A stretch of 64,000 bases of DNA from Strongylocentrotus purpuratus (taxonomy: Eukaryota > Echinodermata > Echinoidea > Camarodonta > Strongylocentrotidae), in the NCBI RefSeq assembly GCF_000002235.5, contig NW_022145613.1, positions 7,619,929-7,683,928 of the forward strand, read 5' to 3'. The notes beneath the pieces are model-generated. The model was not told the origin of the DNA. It was given only the letters and a program-made list of their open reading frames with translations, and did no database searches. Position numbers and translations under genes: made by a program. This document shows, piece by piece, positions 1 to 20,330 of this stretch. How positions within the stretch are numbered: the first letter of the stretch is position 1; each line of letters starts with the position of its first letter.

Positions 1-1084
1 CCGTAACATCAATGGAACAAAATGGATCAAACGAAATTGCACTCTGACGTCACAATAAACATAAAGCATGATACGCGCGGCGCAGTTATGCCTATGGTTA
101 ATATTATGAACACTATCGGTAATTTCATAGATCGCTGAGATTTGGACTAGGCCCTAGGAAAGTGTTCTTTAAACAAAAATTGTTTTAAGCCCGTTAACGT
201 CCGAGGTGTTGTATAAAACAAATAGTGAATAGATTTTTTCATTCGGTGAAAGATAAGACGGTCTATTTTTTTTACCTCGTGCAAACTCTTGTGCCATTTT
301 ACTCATGGTCATTCACTATTTGTATATTATGAAACAGGGCGATTGTAATATAGCAATGGCATCAATTTTTTTCTTCTTGTACTCAAAATGCTCATTGCCT
401 ATGTTGAAAGGGCTCCAGTACTTGATCATTTAAACTAGTTTTACTGTACTGGGATTCATTAAATATTATTAGAATAACTCTAATAATTTGTTTGCTGTGT
501 AATTTCATTTTATCATTACAATCTAAAGACCCCCAATAATAAGCTCGTCTGTCTCTATTCTTGAAGAGATGATAACTAAACCCGAAGTATTTCATTCGAT
601 TTAAATAGCAGTTCAAAATCATCATTCCTATAAGTGAAAACATGTAGTATATAGTAAATTGTATATAACGAAGGAGAAAAATAACTGTAAATTTCAGACT
701 TTGATCTTTTGGGTACATTATTTTAATTATTGTGTTTTAATATTTTGCCACGTGTTCATACTTGATTGATCTATCAAGGTACGTCGATTTACAGATCGTC
801 ATTTTCTAGTTTAAACGATTTTCACTCCAACGGTACTGAATAGACATAATTGCTGATTTTACATGACCTGACTAGTACATGTAGCTATATTTGGACGCTA
901 TATTGATCAGATGTAAATGATATTGTTTTATTTGGAATATAATTAGAAGGCGTTATATACAGTTTAACTTTTACTACCATCGTTTATGCTTTATTATGCT
1001 TTATATAGTTGATATTTGATAGTTGATAGTGGTGATTATTTTACCAGACAGCTTTAGAAAGCAATAAATGCTTGTTAGTAAGCA
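1..1084. other. Left-edge AT-rich stretch, no gene seen
   Basis: I see no convincing coding exon or recognised repeat here. The one longer open frame on the minus strand (392-718) has low-complexity composition, no recognisable domain and no splice context. The stretch lies downstream of esterase gene A. Confidence 0.5.
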
Positions 1085-1234
1085 ACCAGAAGACCGACGG
1101 CTTTAGGCCCTCTCCGAAGGACCTGGTAATGTGGACTAATGCCTTACCAAAGGGCACACGCTCAACGCCTTGGTTTCGAACCCGGGTCGCCGGATTACGA
1201 GACCACTGCTCTACCGACTGAGCTATCGTGTCTC
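1085..1234 (-). mobile_element. tRNA-derived SINE
   Basis: On the minus strand the head (1234 to about 1172) carries a pol III A box (TAGCTCAGTCGGTAGAG) and B box (GGGTTCGAAACC) and folds like a tRNA, with an anticodon loop that would read CGT. The acceptor stem does not pair and the sequence continues as a non-tRNA body for roughly 90 bases, so this is a tRNA-derived SINE and not a tRNA gene. The body contains a short CCGACGGC...GGCCCTCTCCGAAGG segment. The 3' limit is approximate. Confidence 0.6.
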
Positions 1235-1775
1235 CTCTAATTGGTCAGAATGTGTTTTTGAAATCAAATTCTTTTTATTCCGGAGTCTATGTTGTTTGCG
1301 GCTTTCATATCTACACTATGCTGCTGTTAAAGTCATAAATGTGTAATGTATATGCATTTTGAATATTTGTATATATTTCATATTGTAATAGTTTTATGGT
1401 TAAAGTAGATATTTACACTTAAAAAAAAGCTGTTTTGCATGTATTGACATGTTCATGTTAACGCTATTGTCTAATTGGGACAGACACTTCGGGCTTATGT
1501 AAGCACTTTTAATTTGCGCTAGCATATCTGTGCGTTATGGAACCAACTCATTGTGCCTTTCATTCTTCTGGTCTAAATTACTCTGTTTTAGACATGGATT
1601 ACTCTTGAAAATTGTCTTTCATTTCTGATAAACAATTCTTTAATCATTCCAATAAATTTTAGTTTCCAAAGCGTGCTGTTTCCTGAATATTCCTTTTTTC
1701 ATTTGATCTTTTTTATGTATCAAGTAGCGTACGAGTATAAACTGGAAATAGTCGTTTGTTTTTGTTGGGAAATGT

Positions 1776-2246
1776 CGCATCCGGAAACCTACCTCCTGGA
1801 CATCCACCCCCGGATAACCGCCCCAGTCAACTACCCCCTAGGACAACTGACCCCTAGGGCAACCACCCTCTAGGACGACTACCCCGGGACAACTACCCCC
1901 AGACAACTACCCCCAAGGACAACTACCCGACAACTACCTCGGACAACTACCCCAGACAGCTACCCCCTAGGACAGTTCTCCGGGGGTAGGTGTTCTAGAG
2001 GATGGTTGTCGTAGGGGTAGTTGTCTGGGGGTAGTTGTCCGGTGGCAGTTGTTCGGGGGTAGTTGTCGGGGGGGGGGGTAGTTGTCCTAGGGGGTAGTTG
2101 TCTGGAGGTTAGTTGTCCGTGGGGTAGTTGTCCCGGGGTAGTCCTCCTAGAGGGTTGTTGCCCTAGGGGGTAGTTGTCATAGGGGGTAGTTGACTGTGGG
2201 TGGGTATCCAGGGGTTGGATGTCCAGGGGGTAGGTGTTCTAGAACC
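1776..2246. mobile_element. Foldback element with ~15-bp subrepeat arms (GC-rich family)
   Basis: The left half is a degenerate tandem array of units like GGACAACTACCCCCTA; the right half is the same array reversed (TAGGGGGTAGTTGTCC), so the element can fold into one long hairpin. The outer ends match as inverted repeats (ACCTACC..CCTGGACATCC on both arms). The 9-bp sequence GGGAAATGT lies immediately outside both ends (1767-1775 and 2247-2255) and looks like a target-site duplication. It carries no coding sequence. A related single arm sits at 5632-5754. Confidence 0.65.
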
Positions 2247-2362
2247 GGGAAATGTTGACTAAGTGGTCCCAGTCTAGACAAATACTTGCTACCAGTGTGC
2301 CACCCCCTTAAAAAAAAAACACGATGTATTTCCGCGTCATGTTGACGCATTGCTGAATCTCC

Positions 2363-9470
<7,108 letters not shown>

Positions 9471-10652
9471 TTTGTGTTGTAAGTTTTAAACCACTGCGGT
9501 GCACAATAAATGTAAACCCAAAGTTTGTTCGACTTTAACACATGAATCATTATCATATCAATACAAAATTGCCCGTCTATATCTTCAGCATGAGCAACTT
9601 GACCTAAATAATAGGTCACATCTTTAACGTAAAGTTAAGTAAATAGTCTGAGCAAAGTCCATTTCTATATGCAGGCCTACATTTTTCTGTCCAAAGTTCC
9701 TTCGTTTCTCCTTTCTCTATAGCCCCTCATTCTTGTGCTTTTTATCTCCCACACTCTCTTTCTCTTTCTCTACCCCACTCTCTCTCTCTCTGTATACCCC
9801 CCTCTCTCTCTCTCTTTATCGATCATGTTGTAACGCATTTCCCTTTCATCGTAATCGACCCACAAATTTTCTTATCTTTTCTTTTTCCTTTACCATGGTT
9901 TTCAGGTCTTTCCTCAGTTTCATCCCACAAAAAATGGCGTAAACAGAAAAATGGAATTTCAATTTCAGATTTTAATAATCTAGGTAATAATTAATAAACA
10001 TCATCCTTTCAGTCTTACATAATGTAGCTGCACAATGCTTTTTTAGTGTGGACCTAACAAGATTTACTCGTGCCTTCATTAAAAGGACGATTAAATAATA
10101 AATTGATTTATGTTGCACCTTTTCCCGAGGATACAGGGCACTGTCCCTTAGTCTAGGGACAAATTAACAAGACGGTTTCAGCTGTTTGTTAGAAATGCCG
10201 GATCGAGTTTGTTTGATAGGTGTGAGGTAACGGATTTATAGGATTTTAAGTCAACCTGACTTCGGGATTTGGGAAAGAGAAAAGAATGAGCTGATGTAGA
10301 TGTACAGTAAGTAAATAATTGATGTTCTCTGTTGCTGAAAGAATGTTGAGATGTATAGAGGAAGTGTGCTTGGCATATATTTATTTGTGCTTTATATTCA
10401 AAGACGACTATTGTTCAGATTAATGACGATGATGAAAACAATGATGATGGCGATGATGAGGAAGAGGTTAGGAATGTGAGTAGCAAGACGATGAAGATGA
10501 CGCTGATGTTAAAATTGCTTCCATTCTCATGTAACGCCTGGCTGGAATGCTCCCCAGGAAGTGGAAATTGTGCACATGTTGTGTGCCAGGCAAGCACTGA
10601 ATCCAATGACCGTGGTAATAGTATATTTGTAAAGCGCTTAGAGACATTTATA
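9471..10652. other. Intergenic region between esterase genes A and B
   Basis: Holds the undefined promoter of gene A (no clear TATA box seen just upstream of 9470), a CT-rich microsatellite (about 9730-9825) and a short GATGAT run (about 10421-10460). No coding exon recognised. Confidence 0.5.
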
Positions 10653-11025
10653 TTAAAGATGAAGTTGAGTTCTGGTCATGCGATTGCATTGTGAAAGAAA
10701 CGGTGTAGAATCGACCAAAAAAAAGTTGATCATCTAGCATGTAAGAATTTGTGTGTATTGCAAGGTTCTGAAAACATCAAAATGATAAGAAATTTGGCAA
10801 AGTCTTGGTAAAGTTACAAACACTGTACACAGAAAGATGGATATGGGACTACACAAACAAATCCTACCCCCGAGTTTTACGATGTTACATGACATATTTA
10901 GAATATGAAGGCATTTGAAGAGCCATGCTTTTCAGGGAACATATCTTATCTGATGTTCTTCCACACTTGCATAACGCTCACAACTTATTTTTCACCTCTT
11001 CCCAGAACTCAACCTTCTCCTTAAG
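10653..11025 (-). mobile_element. ~400-bp MITE, copy 2
   Basis: Reverse-orientation copy of the family at 2631-3004 with matching inverted ends (TTAAAGATGAAGTTGAGTTC). It lies immediately downstream of gene B's last exon and is flanked by AAGCGCTTA / TTAAGCGCT. Confidence 0.6.
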
Positions 11026-11099
11026 CGCTATATAAACATTAAATATTATAATTATTATTATTATTATGGTGATGACGACGAAGATGTGATCCAATCTTC

Positions 11100-11194
11100 T
11101 CACTGTTCAGGGCAGGATTGAGGGTCGACACACGATGCTTGGCTGGTTTCTTTGACCTTCTCCTCCAAGAGAGACTTTAGGTGCGCCATCTCAT
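11100..11194 (-). CDS. Gene B terminal exon 10
   Basis: Acceptor CTGTTACAG, 95 bp to TGA, the same length and phase as gene A exon 10. The tail DEMAHLKSLLEEKV... keeps two Cys near the end. Confidence 0.78.
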
Positions 11195-12498
11195 CTGTAA
11201 CAGACAAAAAAAACCAAGCCAACGTAAGCCAATAAATACACAACTTAAAGTGTTTCTTCAAACATCTTTTTTGCTATAGTGAACCTCTTTCATGTCTCTT
11301 CGTCTTGTGCCTTAAATTGGTCTTCTTGGTTTTGTTCTTCCCTCTTTCGAATCTAATTCCTTACTCTTCTTCTCGTTTTTAATCTCAGTAAGAACAGCAT
11401 AGTTGATCATGAGGCTTCCGTGGATTTAAATTTTTTTTTTTAAATTTCTATTGCTGCTATTATTATTATCAGTGTAATTATTATTACCACTATCATTGTT
11501 TAAATTGTTATTATTGTTGTTGTTAATATTTACCCCTTTTTCTTATACTTCCATCTCCCCATTCTTTCTTTCATCTCCCTCATCTACATCCGCTCCCTTT
11601 GATAACTAATTTTAACATTATTGCCCGTAGTTTATTCTCCTCAGTTTTCTATTCTCATAATCTCCAATCTTTTCTTTTCATGTATTCAAATGTCCTATTT
11701 TTGTTCTTGAAGTTTATAAAGTGATTATTATAAGTTCAAGAGAAAGTTAGTCAACGTCTTAAAATCACATAATATGTGTTAATGCTCATTAAGTTGTACA
11801 CAAGCAGCTTCACTTGTTACGTGTGTGTGACAACTATACCGAGATTTTAATTTTAATTTTCAACACACCTAGTTCACCGATTGTGCAAATGAATAAAAAT
11901 GGATTACAAACCTGCATTTTTAAGGAGGGATGGGACCAATTTATTCAGGAAATAGCACTCCTTTGCATTGGCCGTACCTGCACGGCTTTCAAAAGATGGA
12001 GAGAGTTCCTTGTAACTTGGGTCCGACGGGGTAGATTTGGACCAGAAAGTGTACTTAGAACCAGCGGCATCTTCAAGATTTGAAGACAAATTTGGATCTC
12101 TAAACAGGCAAAAGGAACAGAAAAGAAGCCTTGGTAAACTAGAGAAGATGTATAACTTCTGACGAAATTTAAACGGTTTATGACGGGATCAGAGAGCAAC
12201 AAAATATGACCATTTCAGAATAATCTTTGTTAAAAGGTATATTTGATATTGTATAAAGATACTGAGCGCATCTTGATACCACATTATTTGCAACTGACAA
12301 CGCAGCATAGTCTATTTAAAAGTAACTGATGGACATCAGTCAGGATGCAAGGCGAAACTTCGGCAAACCCACAGTTCATTTTGTCCTCGTTTTTCCTTCT
12401 TTCTTTCTTTGTCTGAGATTTTCAAGTGTGTGTCCTCCACCCTACCCCAGCAGGAGAAACCTGGATCCGCCATTGGTATACACTTGTCTTAACCTCAC

Positions 12499-12836
12499 CC
12501 GGTCTTGGCAAAGTTGGACCAGTATTTCATGGTCTGAAGGGACATCTGGACCTCCTGTTCGTTTCCGAATTTACCAGCCCACTCTGGTGGGTCCTCTGGC
12601 AGTCGAAGGAAAGGAGCGCCGAAGACATACGGAATATCCTCAGTATGGGAGGCACCTAACCAGTCGTACTGGCTACCCCAAACAGAGATTGCGGGGTTGT
12701 GAGTCATTACGTATGAATAAACGTTTCGGCCAGCCCGCGAAAGGTCCTCGGACATGCCAAATGTAGGACACAACATCATCTTATCACCGATGAGTTTGTT
12801 GACCGAAGAAAGGTAGTCTGCATCAGGATCAGCAAG
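12499..12836 (-). CDS. Gene B exon 8 (catalytic histidine)
   Basis: Same length as in gene A (338 bp). Encodes LADPDADYLSS ... VWGSQYDWLGASHTEDIPY ... YWSNFAKTG. Confidence 0.92.
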
Positions 12837-13807
12837 CTAAAAGGAAAAAGTCCAGAAACGCAGAAAATAAGTTAGGCCAAGCATCTGTTAGCACTTAATG
12901 AAATTGTTAATTTTGTTTAATGAAATTTGGCGGGGTGGGGGAAGCCCCCGAGGTAGAGAAGGTGAGACTCCCTCATATTAAATTCTCTATAGTGGGGAGA
13001 AGACACAACGCACACCCACTGAAGTCCACATACCCAATTCCACACGTCCATACATTATCGTGCATGAATTCGAAAACCAAAATACAATTATCTAGAATTC
13101 TTAGGTTCTTTAAAGGAAATTATAGAATGATGTCTGAATGGTTCTTCCGAGGCCAGATGTCTTAGGGTATAGTCGTCCAATGGGATGATTATCTCATTGC
13201 GTTGTTTTCTATAGGGGTAGCTGAGCAGTAAACAAAAATATTAAAAAAAATGAAGAAAAAGGGGATCCTTTACCTGTTCTGGGGTGGCAAACATGTTTTG
13301 AGCAAGGTCCAGTGTGAGAGGGTCTTGGGTCCTGAGATTCATTGCAATCATCTGGCGGAAGGTTGACAGGTTCATTGAGGGTGGCTCGATCAGGCCCCCA
13401 CCTGTTATCATGGGCAGCGTAAACACCGATCCCTCGTCCTGCGATTGAAATGGAAGGCGTAAATTTGAATTTGCAAAGTCCAGAGTTTACTATTCCATTT
13501 TATACCCTTGAATGTTGTGCACATTAACTTTCACCTATCTTAATTGAATAATTTGTGTACAGTTGATTGGTTAGCTCCAAGCACTCTTGAAAGAAGTTTC
13601 AGGGGGGGGGGGGGGAAGATGTGAACATAGGATCTTTAAAAAATGTGAAATTATTTTTCACCTTTCCCGTTTTCCCCCCTCCCCGTTTTCAACCCCTCTA
13701 ATTTTCCTCTAAACGGGAGCAATGGGGCTACGTGAATTTCGCCCCCTAAGATTCCCTAATGAACCTCATATTTAGACGTACGTTCTTCAAAAATTGATGA
13801 TACTTTC

Positions 13808-13809
<2 letters not shown>

Positions 13810-13846
<37 letters not shown>
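13810..13846. repeat. AAT microsatellite
   Basis: Perfect AAT run in intron 6 of gene B. Confidence 0.85.
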
Positions 13847-14205
13847 GGTGCTTATAAAGCGCTCACCACCGAAGTCTCTAAGCGCTAACGAAGCACTATT
13901 TTGTTAGTAATTTAGATTGTCTCACCTTCGTGCAGCCAACCATGACGTTAACTTGATTGAACGATCCCTCCGATGCCATCTTGATCGGGTCATCGGACAG
14001 AAACTGCCCATCAGCCACGGGATGAAAGTAAAATGGAGCAGATAAGACACCCGGTGATTCCTGAAATAATAGAATAGATATATTTTGATGATTAAAAATG
14101 TTGGGTTTAGCTTCAAAAACATTTATTGCCGTGAATAATGTTGGATATATCCAATTTCAAATGATGGATTTGCATACTATGTATTGATATATTTCTTATA
14201 TTCAT

Positions 14206-14505
14206 TCGTAGATGATGATGATTATGATGGAGATGATGATGATGATGAAGATAGTGATGATTGTGGTGATGGTGATTGTGATGATGATGATGATGATGAT
14301 AATGATAATAACTATATTGACGACGATGAGGATGATGATAGTGATGATGTCAATGATGACGATGATAAAGATGATGATTATGATTATAATGGTTATAATA
14401 CTGATGATGGTGATGATAATGATGATAAAGATCATGATCATGATGATAGTGATGGTGGTGATTCTGATGATGATGCTGCTACTGCTGCTGATGATTATGA
14501 TTTAT
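14206..14505. repeat. GAT/GAC microsatellite
   Basis: About 300 bp of GATGAT with interruptions in intron 5 of gene B. It creates poly-Asp, poly-Met and poly-Ile frames with no sign of being genes. Confidence 0.9.
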
Positions 14506-15173
14506 GATTTTCATCATTTTATTTTGAAAGTCTAATGTGAAAGATGAACGTACCCCTTCGTAAATAGTGATGAAATCTTCAACCGGTTTGGCTCGAAGAC
14601 ATCGTACCAAAGCACTTGATGTTGTGACGTCACATCCCAGTGTCTTGCCCATGTCATAGGTCATCTTGACGACTTCAAACATGGTAGCGTGATGGGTCCA
14701 GGTATCGGTTAGGGCTCCACTCTTAAAAGATGTAATATATAATCTTGATGTATTAATCACTTCGCTTTCATATTTTACAGACAATAAATCACAGTGTTTA
14801 CGAATCGTGTTCGTGGGTCGTTTCGTGTATTATATTGTCCGTTGTAAAGCGTTTACGATGATGATTTTTAAAGAGAAGTTGCGATCTTCTTGATATTAAA
14901 CTTTCTAATTTACTAAACATTATTGGAGTGTGCTATACATTCGTAATGTTTATCCTGTCACTAATTCAATGGATGATAAAGAATTGGGTTAACAATCAAA
15001 CAGCAAAAACAATACTCCACCGGGCGAATTTGGTGCGCTTGACGAAATAAAGGATAACCGTCAATAAATGCCCAGGCCACTTTGTGACAGTATCTGCCAA
15101 GGAGTCTAATCTACCGTCATAGCTGGAAAGACCAAGTCATTTTGTGTGGCATAAGCCTAATGCCGCTTTTACA

Positions 15174-15677
<504 letters not shown>

Positions 15678-15965
15678 TCATAATATGACTTTTCTGATAT
15701 TGGTAAATGAATTCTTTTAAATAATACTTTATTGATCTTATCATGTTTCACATTTGACCCACAATATGTGTAGTATCATTTCCTTTTGTATTTCTTTCTT
15801 CGTCTTCTTTTAACATATTAATTTCTTCAAATACCATTTAGTTATTTTGAGTTGAATTTCATAATTTTCTCGTATTTTGCACCAAACACTCACAACATCC
15901 CTGAGTTGGGAAATAGTTATAACGTAAACTGCCAAACAAACATATTTTTGTTTAATAAGCAAAAT

Positions 15966-16062
15966 CGTCGCTGTTTTCACGAAGTGACGGTAGTGAAAAA
16001 AAATTGCATTCACTTTGCGTTACGATTTTCCTCACTACCGTCACTTCGTGAAAACAAGGACG
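15966..16062. mobile_element. 97-bp foldback MITE, copy 1
   Basis: Inverted repeats of about 31 bp (outer CGTCGCTG / CGTCCTTG, then TTTTCACGAAGTGACGG on both arms) around a ~35-bp loop. AAAT lies on both sides (15962-15965, 16063-16066) as a 4-bp target duplication. By eye it is identical over 97 bp to the copy at 32288-32384. It sits in intron 3 of gene B. Confidence 0.8.
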
Positions 16063-16750
16063 AAATGTGTAATAAGAGAACTCTTGCATTGTGTTCCAAA
16101 TTCGATTTCGAAATGTATTAAGTATCCACAAGTCTGGTAACATCAAACTCGAGTTTCCGAACAATCTTGGCTAGTATATAATAGAACAATAATAACAAGT
16201 TTCAAACAAGATTGTAGACAATCTATGTAGTTTTTTTTGTTTCACCTTCAATATTATCTTGAATCCAGATAAGAGCTTGTCGTTGATCTAACATTCCAAT
16301 GTTTGCTGGTATCGAACCGTCACCTGTAAGATAACAATCCAATCATAATTGTAACATTACTCTTGATAATGTGTTATTACAGAATATCGCATATAGTGAG
16401 TGCGTGCCTATTCAATATGCTGAAACATTTAAAGTAACATGTTATTGTCAGCCATTTTTCTCATTTCCCAAAGTAATCAATAAGGATATACAGTATATCA
16501 ATATGATTATTTAGTATAAATTTATATAAATCTGTTGTAATTCACGGAAGAAGGAGTAATATCTCCACACGCAAGGAGCTTAGATTGGTTGAGGCTTAAT
16601 ACAGAAAAAAAGGGGGGGGGGGCGTGTTTCATTAACAGACTATTTAACTACAAATTAAGTGCCACATTCCTATGAAAGATGATAGAAGCTTAATTGGTGG
16701 ACTTGTGGAAAAATAAGCGCTGTTTTTATTTCGCAGCGTAAATCTCTTAC

Positions 16751-16909
16751 CAGAGGCAAGGAACCCTAAAGGTCCAAGTCTGTAATTGATGGTGACCACG
16801 ATGACGTCATTGTATGCAGCCAATGGTGCAGGAAGCAGCTCAGGAATGGAGCCCGCCCCAAATGATATCCGCCACCATGTATCCACATCATCACGGCTGC
16901 ATCTTTCGG
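16751..16909 (-). pseudogene. Gene B exon 2, one base short
   Basis: Encodes [15 protein letters not shown] and then shifts; the continuation FGAGSIPELLPAPLAAYND is found in the neighbouring frame. Splice sites are intact. Confidence 0.85.
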
Positions 16910-17710
16910 CTTTAAATTTACCAAACGAAACGAATTTCATCAAACAATTGCTATATTGAGGGAGTAGTAAGTTTACTAAATCTAATTTCAATCGAAATTA
17001 TTGTACAGGCCTATCACGTATATAGTGATATAGTTTAATTGGTTAGTGTTTATCGATATATGAACAGAGGCGTATCTAGAGATTATGGCACCTCAGGCCA
17101 ACAATGATAATGCCCCTACGCCCACCCAAACTTATTTTCTAAATATTTTTAAAGTGGCGGAGCAAAGCGACCGAGCGTTTCTTTTCTTCTCATTTTAACA
17201 AAAACGCAATTTCTATGTATTTTACCTCGGATGATTTTGTTAGGGAGCACTTCGTAGAATTTCAAATTCTGAACAAGGATAAACAATCTTCTCTTCACAT
17301 CTGAACAAACATGTTTGTTTAAAATGAGCAAATAATGTAATTTTCTCATGCGTGTTTGCGCCTCATTATAAGGTTTGCCGACCTTCGTGGGAACATCGGA
17401 CATTGATCTCCAACCAGTTTTTTATTTTTTTATTAACGGTGATCATTTGCCTGATAACTGCCAACTATTCGCCGATATTTCTACGAGCGGTCGCAAATTA
17501 GTTTACAAAAATGTATGCAATTCAGAGAATTTTCGTACGACATTCGGCAAACGAACGTCAACTGATCGTCCACTATGAATTCTTGCAAAGTAGTTGTTAA
17601 TATTCGCAGCTTTTTTGTTTCTTGGTTGTCAGAAGTCGGCAACCGGTCGTACACCTTGAACAAGAGGAGAAGAAGAAGAAGACTAAATATGCAAGAAGGA
17701 ATACGTGTAC

Positions 17711-18094
17711 CTTTGGCTCAGGAACGAATACATCCAGTGTGAGACAATCTTCCGAGAAATCGAGTTCGATTTTCCAAAAGTCATGATCCGTCTTCTGCGG
17801 ACATGCTACAGGTGTTTGAGTTGCGTCGAACTCCCCCTTGACAACTTTCGCGACGGGGCTTGTGAACCTGAGTTGGCCTACGGGCGGCTCGGCGTAGGGG
17901 ATCCGCGTGAAGGCTGATACACTACGATGGTAGTCGTTCGGAAGCTGATGAGGTCGAATATCGAGTCGCTTTCCCAGGAAGGTCGCGGTCGACGTCTTCA
18001 CGATGGGCTGCTCGATGTCGACAGACGACACGGAACTCCGAATGATAAACACCGTGGCGACTAACACCCACCGAGACAATACTTTCGGAGACAT
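17711..18094 (-). CDS. Gene B exon 1
   Basis: Signal peptide and N-terminal esterase segment; ends EPK in phase 0 with donor GTACAC. The region from the mature N terminus to about ARVV/AKVV is about 94% identical to gene A by my count (about 13 differences in about 215 bases), while the following stretch diverges clearly. Confidence 0.88.
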
Positions 18095-18640
18095 TTTAGC
18101 ATTGATGGTTATAGTTCTCACAGACTTAGACAACGGCAATCCTCGGACGTCCAGTCTTCCTATTTACATCTGATAATATAAAGGCTATATTCATATTGGG
18201 GTGGTGTTACGGGTGAGTGGGGGAGAGAGAATGATTCCCTCCCATCATTTGCTAGACATGAAAACAATTTATTAAAAAATCTGAGCCCCTTTGAAATCCC
18301 CGCCCCCTCCCGAGGCCGCCCTTTGTATGCTTGGGTAAAGGTCTTCGCAATGTCTATATGCCTATTACGACCTTAGTGGAGTGGATAATGGCCTCATGTT
18401 TTTCAAGCAAACGGATACGAGCAAAGGTCGTGGAATTTGTAGATTCCCTATCATACCAGTTATACCGACGAATAGAATCGAGTTATACTGTAATGAATGT
18501 GTTATGTGTTTCGTGAGATGCTTTCTATATCTGAGTGCAGGTAGTAGGTATACTGACTCAGCATCTATATTTAAGTCACGACATGGCTAGGGAGTATCAC
18601 TCTGTTAATTTCTTTATTTTTCCCTCCACATACATACACA

Positions 18641-18935
18641 CAGTGGCGGATCCAGGGTGGGGGGGGGGGGAAAATCATGTAAAATCACGTGATTTTAACG
18701 ATTTTTGGGGGTTGGGCCCCCCCCTGGCGCTCAAGGGGGGGGGGGGGGGGGTGCAAATTGAAATTTTTTTGAGGATCAAAAAAAAAAAAAGTGCTCACTA
18801 CCCCCCCCCCCCCCCCCCCCCCCCCCCCCTACCCCACTGAGCGACTTTTCGGCCGGCGCGATTTTCAAATTTTCGGGAGCAAAAAAAAAAAAAAAGTTGG
18901 GCCCCCTCCCCTAAGAAATCCTGGATCCGCGCCTG
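18641..18935. mobile_element. hAT-type poly-G MITE, copy 2
   Basis: Same ends and internal segments as 8713-9039. The 8-bp duplication is CATACACA (18633-18640, 18936-18943). G and C tracts differ in length from copy 1. Confidence 0.8.
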
Positions 18936-18963
18936 CATACACACACACACACAAACACACACA

Positions 18964-19022
<59 letters not shown>
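18936..19022. repeat. CA and CT microsatellite
   Basis: CA repeats, then CT repeats, then CA repeats directly beside the hAT MITE. The flanking CT-rich DNA continues to about 19160. Confidence 0.9.
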
Positions 19023-19023
<1 letters not shown>

Positions 19024-19591
19024 TACTTCTTCCTTACCCCTCTCCCTCCCTTTCCCTCGATCCCTCTACTTAGCTAATATTCTCCCCACTCCCTCTCTCT
19101 CTCTCTTCCACTCCCCTCTTCCTTCTCTCTTCTCCCTTGTCTCCCTTTCTCTCTCGTTTAGTACACTTACATAAAATACGCAAAATCCGATCCAGCACGG
19201 TAGCGCCAACTCAATCTGGGCTCACTAGGGTACGAAAAAATCAAACGCGTCCTGTACGTATTCTACAGTGCGTCCCAGAAAGAACGAAACCGAGAATTAT
19301 CGATGTTTTATCATAGCTTAATGACAATAATAACTAATAAATGATACATATAAATTTTGTAAAGCTTAGAGCCTCCTCTTTTATTCGATGCAACTCATAT
19401 GATGAATATTTTTACGCATGAGTGATTAAAATCAATTCGAAGAGAGGAAACCAAAAAGTTATTTGGCGGACAGTATCTAAATTTTAAAGAGAAAACTACG
19501 TGTCTAGAAAGTTGAGTTTCTGCCCTTTCATATGACACCTCAATCAGGAAAAATGAGAAAGGAATGACAAAGTTCTGTTTGTTTAAAGTAG

Positions 19592-19712
19592 TGCTTGCAT
19601 TTCCATAATTTTATCAAACGAATTCGTTTTCACTAGCTGAAACTCCGTTTGTTGCTACGGCAAGCAGCCAGTGAAAACGAATTCGTTTAATCAAATTATG
19701 GAAATGCAAGCA
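19592..19712. mobile_element. Short foldback element (~121 bp)
   Basis: Two ~43-bp arms (TGCTTGCATTTCCATAATTT ... CGAATTCGTTTTCACT and its reverse complement) around a ~34-bp spacer. No clear target duplication found. Confidence 0.65.
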
Positions 19713-20330
19713 TTGCTTTTAAAAAGTACAAATATCAAATAGCACAAACAATCTGTTATTAACTATATATTTAGACTTACTGCTGAAGAAAGGACTTTTA
19801 GTCGCATATTGAGAGCATTTCTTTATATTTTAAAGAAAAGAATCAAACACATTTTTGTATTAACACACATTCACTTGTATTGTAATTGCATGTTAAGGAG
19901 GCTGTTAAAAATGCAGAAACTTCATATATTAAAACAATATTTCCTAAGTAAATTCCTCTGTTTACCTTGGGTGACCTCAGTACACAGGTTTGACTGTAGG
20001 CCTATATGATTTCTTAGTTAAAAAAATACACATCAATGAATAAATCAATATAGGCCTACGAAGTCCTCCTTGATTTTTCCTCTCTTTGGCTCTGCTTGTT
20101 CATATCACCAACTGAGAGCAAGAAGGGCTATGTATAAGATGGTATCAGCTATCACCCTTCTGGCTCCAAGCAGAAATATCATAGTTTCGGAGCAAGAAGG
20201 GTGTTAATTCTAAAGGTGTCTGAAGTTTAATTATGAGTGACGTGTTGTGACATCATTGTATTGAGCATTGCTTGCACTTTTAGATTTGCGTGGACGTGGA
20301 CATAATTATGACGCCCTTTTAAGGCTAAAA

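Noticed and set aside
1172-1234. Possible tRNA gene on the minus strand
   Set aside because: A and B boxes are good, but the acceptor stem does not pair and a SINE body follows.
14184-14535. Open frames rich in Asp, Met or Ile
   Set aside because: Pure translation of a GAT microsatellite in an intron.
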